From Enterobacter pseudoroggenkampii (GTDB lineage Bacteria; Pseudomonadota; Gammaproteobacteria; Enterobacterales; Enterobacteriaceae), in NCBI RefSeq assembly GCF_026420145.1, contig NZ_JAPMLV010000003.1, positions 186,001 to 250,000 on the forward strand: 64,000 nt of DNA, in the 5' to 3' direction. The notes under the pieces are model-generated. The model made no database searches. It was not told the DNA's origin and saw only the letters and a list, made by a program, of their open reading frames with translations. Both the position numbers and the translations under genes were made by a program. Position 1 is the first letter of the stretch; every line of letters starts with the position of its first letter. This document shows, one piece after another, positions 20,025-28,643 of this stretch.

Positions 20025-20951
20025 TTATTGCGTTGCTTTATTCATTGCGCTGATACCGTCGCGTAAAATGGCGATGCGATGGCTGACATCAGCATTAGCA
20101 TTTATTTCCAGTAATTTAATACCGGAGAATTTCAACGTTGCGGCGCTCGCCGCAGTAAAGAGTGATTTTGCGTGTTCAGTTGTCATCAAACTGTCGGCAC
20201 AGAATGAGGAAAACGGCGCGTGCAGATCCTGCCATTCTCCGTACTCCCCGTGGGTGGTCGTGCCCGAAAACATCAATGCACCCAGTTTCCCGGCATTGAG
20301 CGCGGCCTGAACATGGTCAAGCGGAAGGGTGGTGTTACGGCCTTCGATGGCCGACCGCGCCCAGTTGATGCAGACGCTGATATCCGTCTCTTTCACCACC
20401 TCCAGCACCTGCTCTAAGGGCAGGAAACCCTTGCGCGGTGCCGGGCCGTTCATGGCATCGCAGTGTTCCAGCACCAGATCGCAGCCCCAGTCCCAGCCTG
20501 TAATTTCACGGATGGAGCGGGAAAACGCCTCGGTGGCCTGTTCGACGGAAACATTGCCCGCCTGCGGGGCTGCCTGCATTTCCAGGGCTATCACTTTGCC
20601 CGGATAACGGGCGTTCACGGCGTTAACTTTCTGGTGCAGATGCCGGTAAAAGTCTACACATGCTTTACGCTGCGTTTCGTCGGCTGACGCCAGGCCAAAT
20701 GCGCTGTTGATACCGCGACGACGCATGGTTTCCATCACTGCCGTGACCACAATTTGCCAGTCACCCGGCGTATGGCGGAACAGCCATTCGTCGCCAAGAG
20801 GATGAAGATTTTCAAGGCACGGCTGTTCCAGCCCGCGAATATTCGGCGTGTCGGAAAGTTCCCGCCAGAAGGTTTGTTCTTCTTGTTCCCCTTTCTGGTG
20901 AAACGAGGGTGCGCAGGGGTACGCACCAATAATAAAACCGGTGTTGGTCAT
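20025..20951 (-). CDS. yiaX1: DUF4862-type protein of the ascorbate operon (YiaX1-like)
   Basis: This 308-aa cytoplasmic protein has no signal peptide. I recognise the family only as DUF4862, with a TIM-barrel-like pattern ([37 protein letters not shown]). Its location between yiaL and the MFS carrier corresponds to X1 of the Klebsiella operon. Acidic and histidine residues at strand ends (Glu in LEMQ, Glu-His in VLEHCD) would fit a metal-dependent isomerase or lactonase-like role, but the reaction is not established. It is cotranscribed: 26 nt after yiaL and 44 nt before the carrier. Confidence 0.8.
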   Translation of the reverse strand: MTNTGFIIGAYPCAPSFHQKGEQEEQTFWRELSDTPNIRGLEQPCLENLHPLGDEWLFRHTPGDWQIVVTAVMETMRRRGINSAFGLASADETQRKACVDFYRHLHQKVNAVNARYPGKVIALEMQAAPQAGNVSVEQATEAFSRSIREITGWDWGCDLVLEHCDAMNGPAPRKGFLPLEQVLEVVKETDISVCINWARSAIEGRNTTLPLDHVQAALNAGKLGALMFSGTTTHGEYGEWQDLHAPFSSFCADSLMTTEHAKSLFTAASAATLKFSGIKLLEINANADVSHRIAILRDGISAMNKATQ

Positions 20952-20977
20952 TTCGCATTCCTGTATTTATCAGAAAA

Positions 20978-22454
<1,477 letters not shown>

Positions 22455-22506
22455 CCCTGTTCTCCTGTTCTTTTAAGGGCAAGTGCGAGTGCTTTTTTAT
22501 CGCTAA

Positions 22507-22523
22507 ATTTCACTATACGAAAT
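22507..22523. promoter_or_regulatory. Palindrome ATTTC-N7-GAAAT, candidate YiaJ operator
   Basis: ATTTCACTATACGAAAT lies in the yiaK-yiaJ intergenic region, about 53 bp upstream of the yiaK start. IclR-family operators are commonly TTTC/GAAA palindromes of this size, and YiaJ represses yiaK in E. coli. A second TTTC-containing segment follows at about 22528-22531. Binding is inferred. Confidence 0.5.
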
Positions 22524-22678
22524 CTGATTTCAAATATAGCGATCAAATTTTGTCAGATCAACGACATTCATGTTTTTCAAAATCGATTAAAATCAACTGG
22601 TTGTGTTTTTTCTGTTGAGATCGTGAACTGACCCACACTTTGCGCTACCATCAGGACGCGCTAAACAGGAGCCATGTA

Positions 22679-23497
22679 ATGAGCATGAAAGAGAGCGAAA
22701 TGACGCAAGAGAAAGAGAGGCCAGCAGGCAGCCAGAGCTTGTTTCGCGGCCTGATGCTGATTGAGATCCTCAGCAACTATCCGAACGGGTGTCCACTTGC
22801 GCATTTATCGGAACTGGCGGGGCTGAATAAAAGCACCGTGCACCGCTTGCTGCAGGGGCTACAGTCGTGCGGGTACGTGACCCCGGCACCCGCGGCGGGC
22901 AGCTATCGCCTGACCACCAAATTTATCGCCGTCGGGCAAAAGGCGCTGTCGTCGCTGAATATCATTCACGTGGCCGCTCCGCACCTCGAAGCGCTGAACA
23001 TTGCGACCGGCGAGACGGTGAACTTCTCCAGCCGGGAAGATGACCACGCGATCCTGATTTACAAGCTCGAACCGACAACCGGTATGCTGCGCACGCGCGC
23101 CTATATCGGCCAGCATATGCCGCTCTACTGCTCCGCAATGGGCAAGATCTACATGGCGTTTGGTCATCAGGATTACGTGGCGAGCTACTGGGAGAGCCAT
23201 CAGGAACAGATCCAACCTTTGACGCGCAACACCATCACTGAGCTGAGCGCGATGTATGATGAGCTGGCGGAAATTCGCGATCGCAGCATGGCGATGGACA
23301 AAGAAGAGAACGAGCTGGGCGTTTCCTGCATTGCCGTGCCGGTATTTGATATCCACGGCCGCGTCCCGTATGCGATCTCGATCTCGCTGTCGACGTCGCG
23401 CATGAAGCAGGTGGGTGAGAAGAACTTGCTCAAGCCGCTGCGCGAAACGGCAGAGGCTATCTCAAAAGAGCTGGGTTTTAACGTGCGCGAGGCGTAA
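22679..23497 (+). CDS. yiaJ: IclR-family repressor YiaJ
   Basis: This regulator of about 272 aa has an N-terminal winged helix (SLFRGLMLIEILSNYP, LAHLSELAGLNKSTVHRLL; about 20-60) and an IclR effector domain (about 100-265; ENELGVSCIAVPVFD). It is very close to the E. coli repressor of the yiaK-S operon. ATG 22679 follows AGGAG at 22667-22671; the frame extends to 22640 without a better site, and in-frame ATGs at 22685 and 22700 are alternatives. It is divergent from yiaK, and ysaA starts 3 nt after its stop. Confidence 0.95.
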   Translation: MSMKESEMTQEKERPAGSQSLFRGLMLIEILSNYPNGCPLAHLSELAGLNKSTVHRLLQGLQSCGYVTPAPAAGSYRLTTKFIAVGQKALSSLNIIHVAAPHLEALNIATGETVNFSSREDDHAILIYKLEPTTGMLRTRAYIGQHMPLYCSAMGKIYMAFGHQDYVASYWESHQEQIQPLTRNTITELSAMYDELAEIRDRSMAMDKEENELGVSCIAVPVFDIHGRVPYAISISLSTSRMKQVGEKNLLKPLRETAEAISKELGFNVREA

Positions 23498-23500
23498 CTG

Positions 23501-23956
23501 ATGAACCGATTTATCATGGCGGATGCGGGAAAATGCATCGGATGCCGCACCTGCGAAGTGGCCTGTGCGGTTGCGCATCAGGACGACTTCACCGCACAGA
23601 CTTTCACCTCCCGCCTTCGGGTGGTGAAGGGGGACGCCTACACTACGGCGGTGGGTTGCCATCAGTGCGAGGACGCGCCCTGTGCTAACGTCTGCCCAAC
23701 CCATGCCATCAGCCGTACGGCGGGCACCTGGCTCGTTGAGCAGACGCGCTGCATTGGGTGCAAAAGCTGTGTGGTGGCCTGTCCGTTTGGGGCGATGCAG
23801 GTTCGTCTGGAGGGAAATAGAGCGCAGGCGCTGAAATGTGATTTATGTGCGCATCGCGAAGGCGGACCGGCCTGCGTGGAGGCCTGTCCAACCCACGCGC
23901 TGCGCTGCGTTGATCCTGCCAGTATTCGGGCTGAAAAGCTTACTGCATTTTATTGA
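23501..23956 (+). CDS. ysaA: YsaA (YiaI), ferredoxin-like 4Fe-4S protein
   Basis: This 151-aa cytoplasmic electron carrier resembles HydN and the small subunits of oxidoreductases. Four cysteine groups, CIGCRTCEVAC, CHQCEDAPCANVCP, CIGCKSCVVACP and CDLCAHREGGPACVEACP, provide 16 cysteines for four [4Fe-4S] clusters. The partner oxidoreductase is unknown. It starts 3 nt after yiaJ and is likely cotranscribed, as in E. coli. Its 3' end overlaps the convergent tpsB-like gene by 17 nt. Confidence 0.92.
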   Translation: MNRFIMADAGKCIGCRTCEVACAVAHQDDFTAQTFTSRLRVVKGDAYTTAVGCHQCEDAPCANVCPTHAISRTAGTWLVEQTRCIGCKSCVVACPFGAMQVRLEGNRAQALKCDLCAHREGGPACVEACPTHALRCVDPASIRAEKLTAFY

Positions 23957-25658
23957 AATTCCACGTGAACGTCAGACTGTAGCGCCAGTCTCTGCTGCGA
24001 CTGTCTGTCGGAACATCCCCGACGGGTCTTGCCGCCTCCACCGTGACGCTATAGTGGCGCGTATCGCCTATCATCACCCCGGTCGCCACTGACCCGAGCC
24101 GTTGATGAGGCAAACCGGAGGTGTTAAACCAGGTTTGCGCGGTATCGGCCAGGATGTAGGGCTGGATTGTGGCAAGCCAGGTGCTCTCTTTTCGCATCTG
24201 GATATAGCGCAGTTCTACCTGCCCGCCATAGCCGTAATCACCGCTTGCTTCACTGTCCTGGTATCCACGGCCAAAGCGCTGGGCACCGAAGCTAACGCGT
24301 TCGGGCTCCGGCAACGTGTTATTTGACCAGTCTCCCTCCCAGGACGTTGATAGCCGCCATTTGTCGGCAAACAGCCAGGCAGCGTCCAGATAGCTTTTTG
24401 TGAGCGTAAAATTCATATCGGGTTTAGGGGCTGAGACGATATCCGCACCCATCGCATCAATACCCTGACGGACGTTGAGCCTGCCGCTGATGCTGGCGGT
24501 TGTGAATTGATGTGCACCATTAATGCCCACTTCCAGCGCGGGATAACGCGCGTGTTGGTTGACGGAGTTCAGACTATAGGTTTTGCCCTGCAGTCTGGCC
24601 TGCAGGGCATAATCATCCTGGCGGTCGGTGTAATCAAAACCGCCGGTCAGATTAATTTGTGATTTTTGCGTCAGCAGCAGGGGATAGCCAAACGTCACGC
24701 CCCCGTTGTATTGCGTTGTTTTTTGCTTCGAATCGACTTTGATATTGTTCGGCAAAGAGAGCAGGGGAGAAAAATCTCGCGGATCTTCACGGTAATAGCT
24801 GCCTTTTAGCTGCATGGTCAGCCCTTCATCGTTTAAAAACTGCTGCCAGTTGAGACCGACATAGTTTTTTCGCGTGTTGCTATCTAACGGTACAAGCGTG
24901 GCCACACCAAGCTGATCGCCATAGCTTGTCATGTTGCTGAGCGTGCCGTTCAGCATCATTAAATCTTGCCCTTTACGGGTATCGATGGTGGAAGCGATAT
25001 TCCAGCTCCGCTCCTGATTACCGGTTATCTGCATCGCCGCCGCGCCATAGATATTGGTTGGCAGCTGCGCGTTGGCCGTGACCGGAACGTTAGGGGTACG
25101 GGTCATCAGCTGGCTATAGCGATCGAACGTATCCTGTGACAGCGGTTTTTCCGCCATGATTTTTTCTGACAATCGTTTAAGACGCTCGGCGATATGAGGG
25201 TTATTACTGGTGATGTCGCTGTGAGCGACATACCCTTCAACCAGAACAATTTTAATATTGCCCTGCTGGAAATTATCATCCGGCAGCCAGGCATAGGAGA
25301 GCGGAAAACCGTCGGCCTTATAGCGCGCCGTAATATCATTTACCAGCCCGGTGAGCGTTTTTAGCGGCACGGTTTTTCCGGCGTACGGCCTGAAGGGCTG
25401 AAGCAATTCCTGCAAGGGATAACGCGTGCCGCCAATAAACTGAATGTGATGAATGGTAATGGGCGTTTCAGGCGTCAGCGTTGACTGCGGTTTTTCTATT
25501 TTGACTTTCGGCTGGGGGACAGCCTCAGTTTGTTCTGGGGCAACGTTACGAGAGACTTGCGCCGGGTTATCAGGGTTAATAATAGAGGGCAGTGTATCGG
25601 CGCGGGCCATGCTCAGCACAACCAGCCCCGTCAGCGAAAAAAGGAAGTGGTGTTTCAT
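23940..25658 (-). CDS. TpsB/ShlB/FhaC-type outer membrane transporter
   Basis: This protein of about 572 aa has a signal peptide (MKHHFLFSLTGLVVLSMARA), a proline-rich linker, POTRA domains (about 65-215, from ITIHHIQFIGGTRYP) and a 16-strand barrel of the Omp85/ShlB type. The conserved loop-6 arginine motif is present as FGRGYQDSEASGD (usual VRGY), and the protein ends in an aromatic-rich strand (FTWNFNKMQ). TpsB proteins export a partner in two-partner secretion. The only candidate partner here is the repeat lipoprotein gene immediately upstream, since no filamentous haemagglutinin-like gene is present. ATG 25658 has AGGGA spacing; 25679 is an alternative start. Confidence 0.9.
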   Translation of the reverse strand: MKHHFLFSLTGLVVLSMARADTLPSIINPDNPAQVSRNVAPEQTEAVPQPKVKIEKPQSTLTPETPITIHHIQFIGGTRYPLQELLQPFRPYAGKTVPLKTLTGLVNDITARYKADGFPLSYAWLPDDNFQQGNIKIVLVEGYVAHSDITSNNPHIAERLKRLSEKIMAEKPLSQDTFDRYSQLMTRTPNVPVTANAQLPTNIYGAAAMQITGNQERSWNIASTIDTRKGQDLMMLNGTLSNMTSYGDQLGVATLVPLDSNTRKNYVGLNWQQFLNDEGLTMQLKGSYYREDPRDFSPLLSLPNNIKVDSKQKTTQYNGGVTFGYPLLLTQKSQINLTGGFDYTDRQDDYALQARLQGKTYSLNSVNQHARYPALEVGINGAHQFTTASISGRLNVRQGIDAMGADIVSAPKPDMNFTLTKSYLDAAWLFADKWRLSTSWEGDWSNNTLPEPERVSFGAQRFGRGYQDSEASGDYGYGGQVELRYIQMRKESTWLATIQPYILADTAQTWFNTSGLPHQRLGSVATGVMIGDTRHYSVTVEAARPVGDVPTDSRSRDWRYSLTFTWNFNKMQ

Positions 25659-25709
25659 CGCGCTATCCCTGTTCATCATTCCCGGTTAGGGGGAGTGTCG
25701 CCGTATAAA

Positions 25710-25730
25710 GCGCCCCTGAACCAGGGGCGC
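25710..25730 (-). promoter_or_regulatory. Strong hairpin between lipoprotein gene and tpsB-like gene
   Basis: GCGCCCCTG and CAGGGGCGC form a perfect 9-bp stem around AAC, in the gap between the two genes. On the minus strand only TTTATA follows, so it looks like a partial terminator or attenuator that would leave the upstream gene expressed above the transporter. Confidence 0.6.
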
Positions 25731-25766
25731 AGAATGACAATAAGCAGATTACTGTTTGACCGGTGG

Positions 25767-26885
25767 TTAATGTGTTGTTGCTGTGGCCGTAACGCCTGAC
25801 GTCAGGGTACTGAGGGTCGTATTGACCGTTGCACCCAAACTGTTGTTCGTGGCCGCCACATTTGCATTGGCTGTGAGAGCGCCTGAACCTCCTCCGGTCG
25901 TCGAGGTGGCGGGTTTAACCAGCGTGCCGCTATCCGTCACCGTCTGGCCGACGTTCTGGACGACCTGACCCACGCCGTTAAGCCCGCTATTACTGTTGCT
26001 GACGTTGGTCCCCACGCCGCTCACGGTGTTACCCACCTGGGTCAGCAGACCGTTGACCGGTGTGCCGAGACCCGTCGTGGTGCCCACGCTTTGCGTCACG
26101 CCCTGTACTCCGCCCAGCGTCTTGTTAGCCACGGTCGTGGTATCGGTTGTTACCTGAGTGACCGCAGGGCTGCTTACCGTGTTGGTGAGACCCGTGCCGG
26201 TGTTACTGACCAGTTGCCCGGTACTGTTGACCACGCTGCCCGTCAGGCCAGTTACACCGCTGACCGGTGTTCCGGAAGTGGAGCTCGCCAGGCCCGTGCC
26301 TACCGTTGAGACGGTATTGCCAAGGGAGGTGACCGACGTGGTCACGCCTTTGACCGTTGTGCCCACACCGTTCGCGTTGTTTGGATCGCCAACGCCAGTC
26401 GTGACGCCTGTCCCCACGGTGGACACAGCACTGCCAACACCGCTGACGGTGGTTGAAACGGTTGACGTGACGGGATTATTTGTCGGCAGCTGGCTTCCAA
26501 GACCATCCACCGTAGAGCCGACGCTGGTTACTGTTTTACCGGCATCACCCAGTATGGTATTTGCGCCTGCGGTAGTGGTTCCGCCACCGCCCGTGTTGCC
26601 TGTTCCGGTTCCTCCGCTGCCATTGCCTCCTGAGCCCGATCCTGATCCAGAACCCGTTCCGCCACCCGCGCCTGTCCCGGTACCCGAGCCGTTGCTGCCC
26701 GAACCGCCATTGCTCGCGGTCGAGCCACTTCCATCACCTGAGCCGCTGCTGCTTCCAGTCGCAGGGTTATTTTTGGCCGTTGAGTGATGAGAGCCGCCAC
26801 CGCTTCCACTACAGGCAGAAAGAGAGAACGCGAGCAGTACCGCAACAGCAATAGCGCTGATGCGACTAACATTATTAGGTAGCAT
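25767..26885 (-). CDS. Gly/Ser/Thr-rich repeat lipoprotein paired with TpsB-like transporter
   Basis: This 372-aa predicted lipoprotein has a signal peptide with lipobox LSAC (Cys25, followed by Ser-Gly, so outer-membrane sorting is expected). Residues about 26-108 are a Gly/Ser/Thr/Asn low-complexity stretch. About 110-320 holds imperfect repeats of the TVSTVGTGL / TVSGVGSAV kind, with valine or leucine at regular steps, and the tail is Ala/Thr-rich. There are no further cysteines and no TPS (haemagglutination-activity) domain. A GTGGAGT ribosome site precedes the ATG. Its place directly before the tpsB-like gene on the same strand suggests that it is the secreted or surface-exposed partner. 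I do not recognise a characterised homologue; pipelines may call such sequences collagen-like, but Gly-X-Y periodicity is absent. Confidence 0.8.
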   Translation of the reverse strand: MLPNNVSRISAIAVAVLLAFSLSACSGSGGGSHHSTAKNNPATGSSSGSGDGSGSTASNGGSGSNGSGTGTGAGGGTGSGSGSGSGGNGSGGTGTGNTGGGGTTTAGANTILGDAGKTVTSVGSTVDGLGSQLPTNNPVTSTVSTTVSGVGSAVSTVGTGVTTGVGDPNNANGVGTTVKGVTTSVTSLGNTVSTVGTGLASSTSGTPVSGVTGLTGSVVNSTGQLVSNTGTGLTNTVSSPAVTQVTTDTTTVANKTLGGVQGVTQSVGTTTGLGTPVNGLLTQVGNTVSGVGTNVSNSNSGLNGVGQVVQNVGQTVTDSGTLVKPATSTTGGGSGALTANANVAATNNSLGATVNTTLSTLTSGVTATATTH

Positions 26886-27153
26886 ATGAATACTCCACGC
26901 AAAAGAACGCCGAGCGGCGTATTAGTGAGTATATGCAGTATTTTTAAATATGCATGAAAGTGACTTAATAAGGTATTTTGCGGTGTTGCAGGTGGTTATT
27001 TCAAAATAACAATAAGTTAAGATCTTTAATTGATGCTTAATTATTGACGGGAAAGTTAGTGAGCGTAAATTAAAGGAATATTCCTAAGGAAACTCAAGAG
27101 AGATGATAAATTAAACGCTACAGGATATATCCTTAATATAAGATTCAGATCAC
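26886..27153. other. AT-rich regulatory region upstream of the repeat lipoprotein gene
   Basis: The gap between the lipoprotein gene and avtA (about 300 bp including the terminator) is AT-rich. It contains two perfect 12-bp palindromes: AGGAATATTCCT (27074-27085) and AGGATATATCCT (27122-27133). The first sits inside an RcsAB-like box, listed separately. No gene is visible. Confidence 0.6.
27073..27086. promoter_or_regulatory. RcsAB-box-like site upstream of lipoprotein/tpsB pair
   Basis: AAGGAATATTCCTA agrees at 12 of 14 positions with the RcsAB box TAAGAATATTCCTA. It lies about 190 bp upstream of the lipoprotein start, a distance compatible with activation. RcsB/RcsA control envelope and capsule genes, which would suit a surface-secretion pair. 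Regulation is inferred. Confidence 0.45.
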
Positions 27154-27190
27154 GGAAAAATAAGGCTCTTCATTTGAAGAGCCTTATTAT
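27154..27190 (-). terminator. Terminator of avtA
   Basis: TAAGGCTCTTC / GAAGAGCCTTA (27161-27171 with 27176-27186) forms a perfect 11-bp stem around ATTT, directly after the avtA stop, and is followed on the minus strand by TTTTTCC. Confidence 0.88.
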
Positions 27191-28447
27191 TTAACAATTT
27201 CCTTCGCGCCAGGCTTTTTCGATCTCTTCGGCGAGAATTTTAACACCCGCTTCGATTTTTTCCGGATCGGGGACGTAGTTCATGCGCATGCACTGATGGG
27301 TATGCGGCCACGGCTTATCCAGACCCGGGAAGAAATAATCGCCCGGCACCATCAGTACGCCGCGCTTTTTCAGGCGCTGGTAAAGCAGTTCGGTGGTGAT
27401 AGGTAAATCCTTAAACCACAGCCAGAGGAAAATCGCCCCTTCCGGTTTGTGGATTAGGCAGCGTTCTTCCGGCAAGTAGCGGCGAATTGTCGCAATCGTC
27501 TCCTGAACGCGCTGGTAATAGAAAGGCTTGATCACGTCATTCGACAGACGCAGCAGGTCCTTGCGTTTGATCATTTCGCACATCATTGCCGGGCCAATGC
27601 CGCCCGGTGAAAGGCTGATAATGCCGTTCATATTGGTGATGGCGGTGATGATTTTCTCATTGGCAATGATGATGCCGCAGCGGCTGCCCGGCAGACCCAG
27701 CTTAGAAAGGCTCATGCACAGGACGATGTTCGGGTTCCACAGCGGGCGTGCTTCGCTGAAGATAATGCCCGGGAACGGTACGCCGTAGGCGTTATCGATC
27801 ACCAGCGGGATGCCGTGCTGATTTGCCAGTACATCCAGCTTCATCAGTTCGTCGTCGGTGATCACGTTGCCCGTTGGGTTAGTCGGACGCGATACGCAGA
27901 TCATGCCCGTCTCTTCGCCAATATGCAGGTGTTCAAAATCGACGTGATATTTGAACTGGCCTTCCGGCAGCAGCTCAATATTCGGGCGCGCGGAGATGAA
28001 CAGATCCTCTTCCAGGCCGGAATCAGCGTAGCCGATATACTCCGGTGCCAGCGGGAAGAGCACTTTTTTGGTGGTGCCGTCGGCGCGACGCCCTGCGAAC
28101 AGGTTAAACAAGTAGAAAAACGCGCTCTGGCTGCCGTTTGTCAGTGCAATATTCTGTGGTTCGATATCCCAACCCAGCTCGTCACGCAGCATTTCGGCGA
28201 GGAGTGCCAGCAGCTCGGTTTTACCCTGCGGGCCGTCGTAATTGCAAAGCGCATCGGTTGCTTTGCCGCTTTCCAGCATCTGAGCGAGCAGCGTCTGGAA
28301 ATAGGTCGTCATCTCCGGGATTTGAGCCGGGTTTCCGCCGCCGAGCATGATTGCGCCCGGTGTGCGCAGCCCGTCGTTGAGGTCCTCCATCAGGCGAGTA
28401 ATGCCTGAATGGCGGGTAAATTTGTCGCCGAAAAGTGAAAACGTCAT
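27191..28447 (-). CDS. avtA: Valine-pyruvate aminotransferase AvtA
   Basis: This 418-aa PLP-dependent class I/II aminotransferase (transaminase C) interconverts valine and alanine with their keto acids in the cytoplasm. The Schiff-base lysine is in MSLSKLGLPGSRCG, and the PLP-binding region is VIDNAYGVPFPG. The start MTFSLFGDKFTRHSG (28447) matches E. coli, although the ribosome site is weak (AGATCACCTGCT). In-frame ATGs further upstream (for example 28489) have no better site. It is flanked upstream by a perfect 49-nt palindrome. Confidence 0.95.
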   Translation of the reverse strand: MTFSLFGDKFTRHSGITRLMEDLNDGLRTPGAIMLGGGNPAQIPEMTTYFQTLLAQMLESGKATDALCNYDGPQGKTELLALLAEMLRDELGWDIEPQNIALTNGSQSAFFYLFNLFAGRRADGTTKKVLFPLAPEYIGYADSGLEEDLFISARPNIELLPEGQFKYHVDFEHLHIGEETGMICVSRPTNPTGNVITDDELMKLDVLANQHGIPLVIDNAYGVPFPGIIFSEARPLWNPNIVLCMSLSKLGLPGSRCGIIIANEKIITAITNMNGIISLSPGGIGPAMMCEMIKRKDLLRLSNDVIKPFYYQRVQETIATIRRYLPEERCLIHKPEGAIFLWLWFKDLPITTELLYQRLKKRGVLMVPGDYFFPGLDKPWPHTHQCMRMNYVPDPEKIEAGVKILAEEIEKAWREGNC

Positions 28448-28589
28448 AGCAGGTGATCTGTCGAGCTTATTTTGAAAGTGGGTAACCATAACGCTAGCAC
28501 CGTGCTGGTGCAAATCGGGTGATGTGGTCGGATTTGTTGTTTTATAGGGCGGGAGTGGATTTGGGTAGTGAATAGTTCTGATGGGATTT

Positions 28590-28638
28590 CCCCTCACCCC
28601 GGCCCTCTCCCCTGCGGGGAGAGGGCCGGGGTGAGGGG
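28590..28638. repeat. Perfect 23-bp inverted repeat, longest copy of the CCCTCTCCC family
   Basis: Left arm 28590-28612 and right arm 28616-28638 are exact reverse complements around TGC; each contains CCCTCACCCC and GCCCTCTCCCC. It lies 5 nt after the malS stop and before avtA, and can act as a factor-independent terminator-like or mRNA-stabilising hairpin. It is a symmetric version of the half-palindromes elsewhere in the window. Confidence 0.9.
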
Positions 28639-28643
28639 GAAAA

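Noticed and set aside
23940..23956. 17-nt convergent overlap of ysaA and the tpsB-like gene as a sign of frameshift
   Set aside because: Both C-termini look complete for their families; short convergent overlaps are common.
26158..26787. 209-codon Pro/Val-rich frame on the plus strand within the lipoprotein gene
   Set aside because: It is the complement of the Gly/Thr/Val repeats and lacks a signal or start context; the minus-strand gene has a proper lipoprotein signal and ribosome site.
25767..26885. Calling the repeat lipoprotein collagen-like
   Set aside because: Glycine is abundant, but there is no Gly-X-Y triplet periodicity and little proline.
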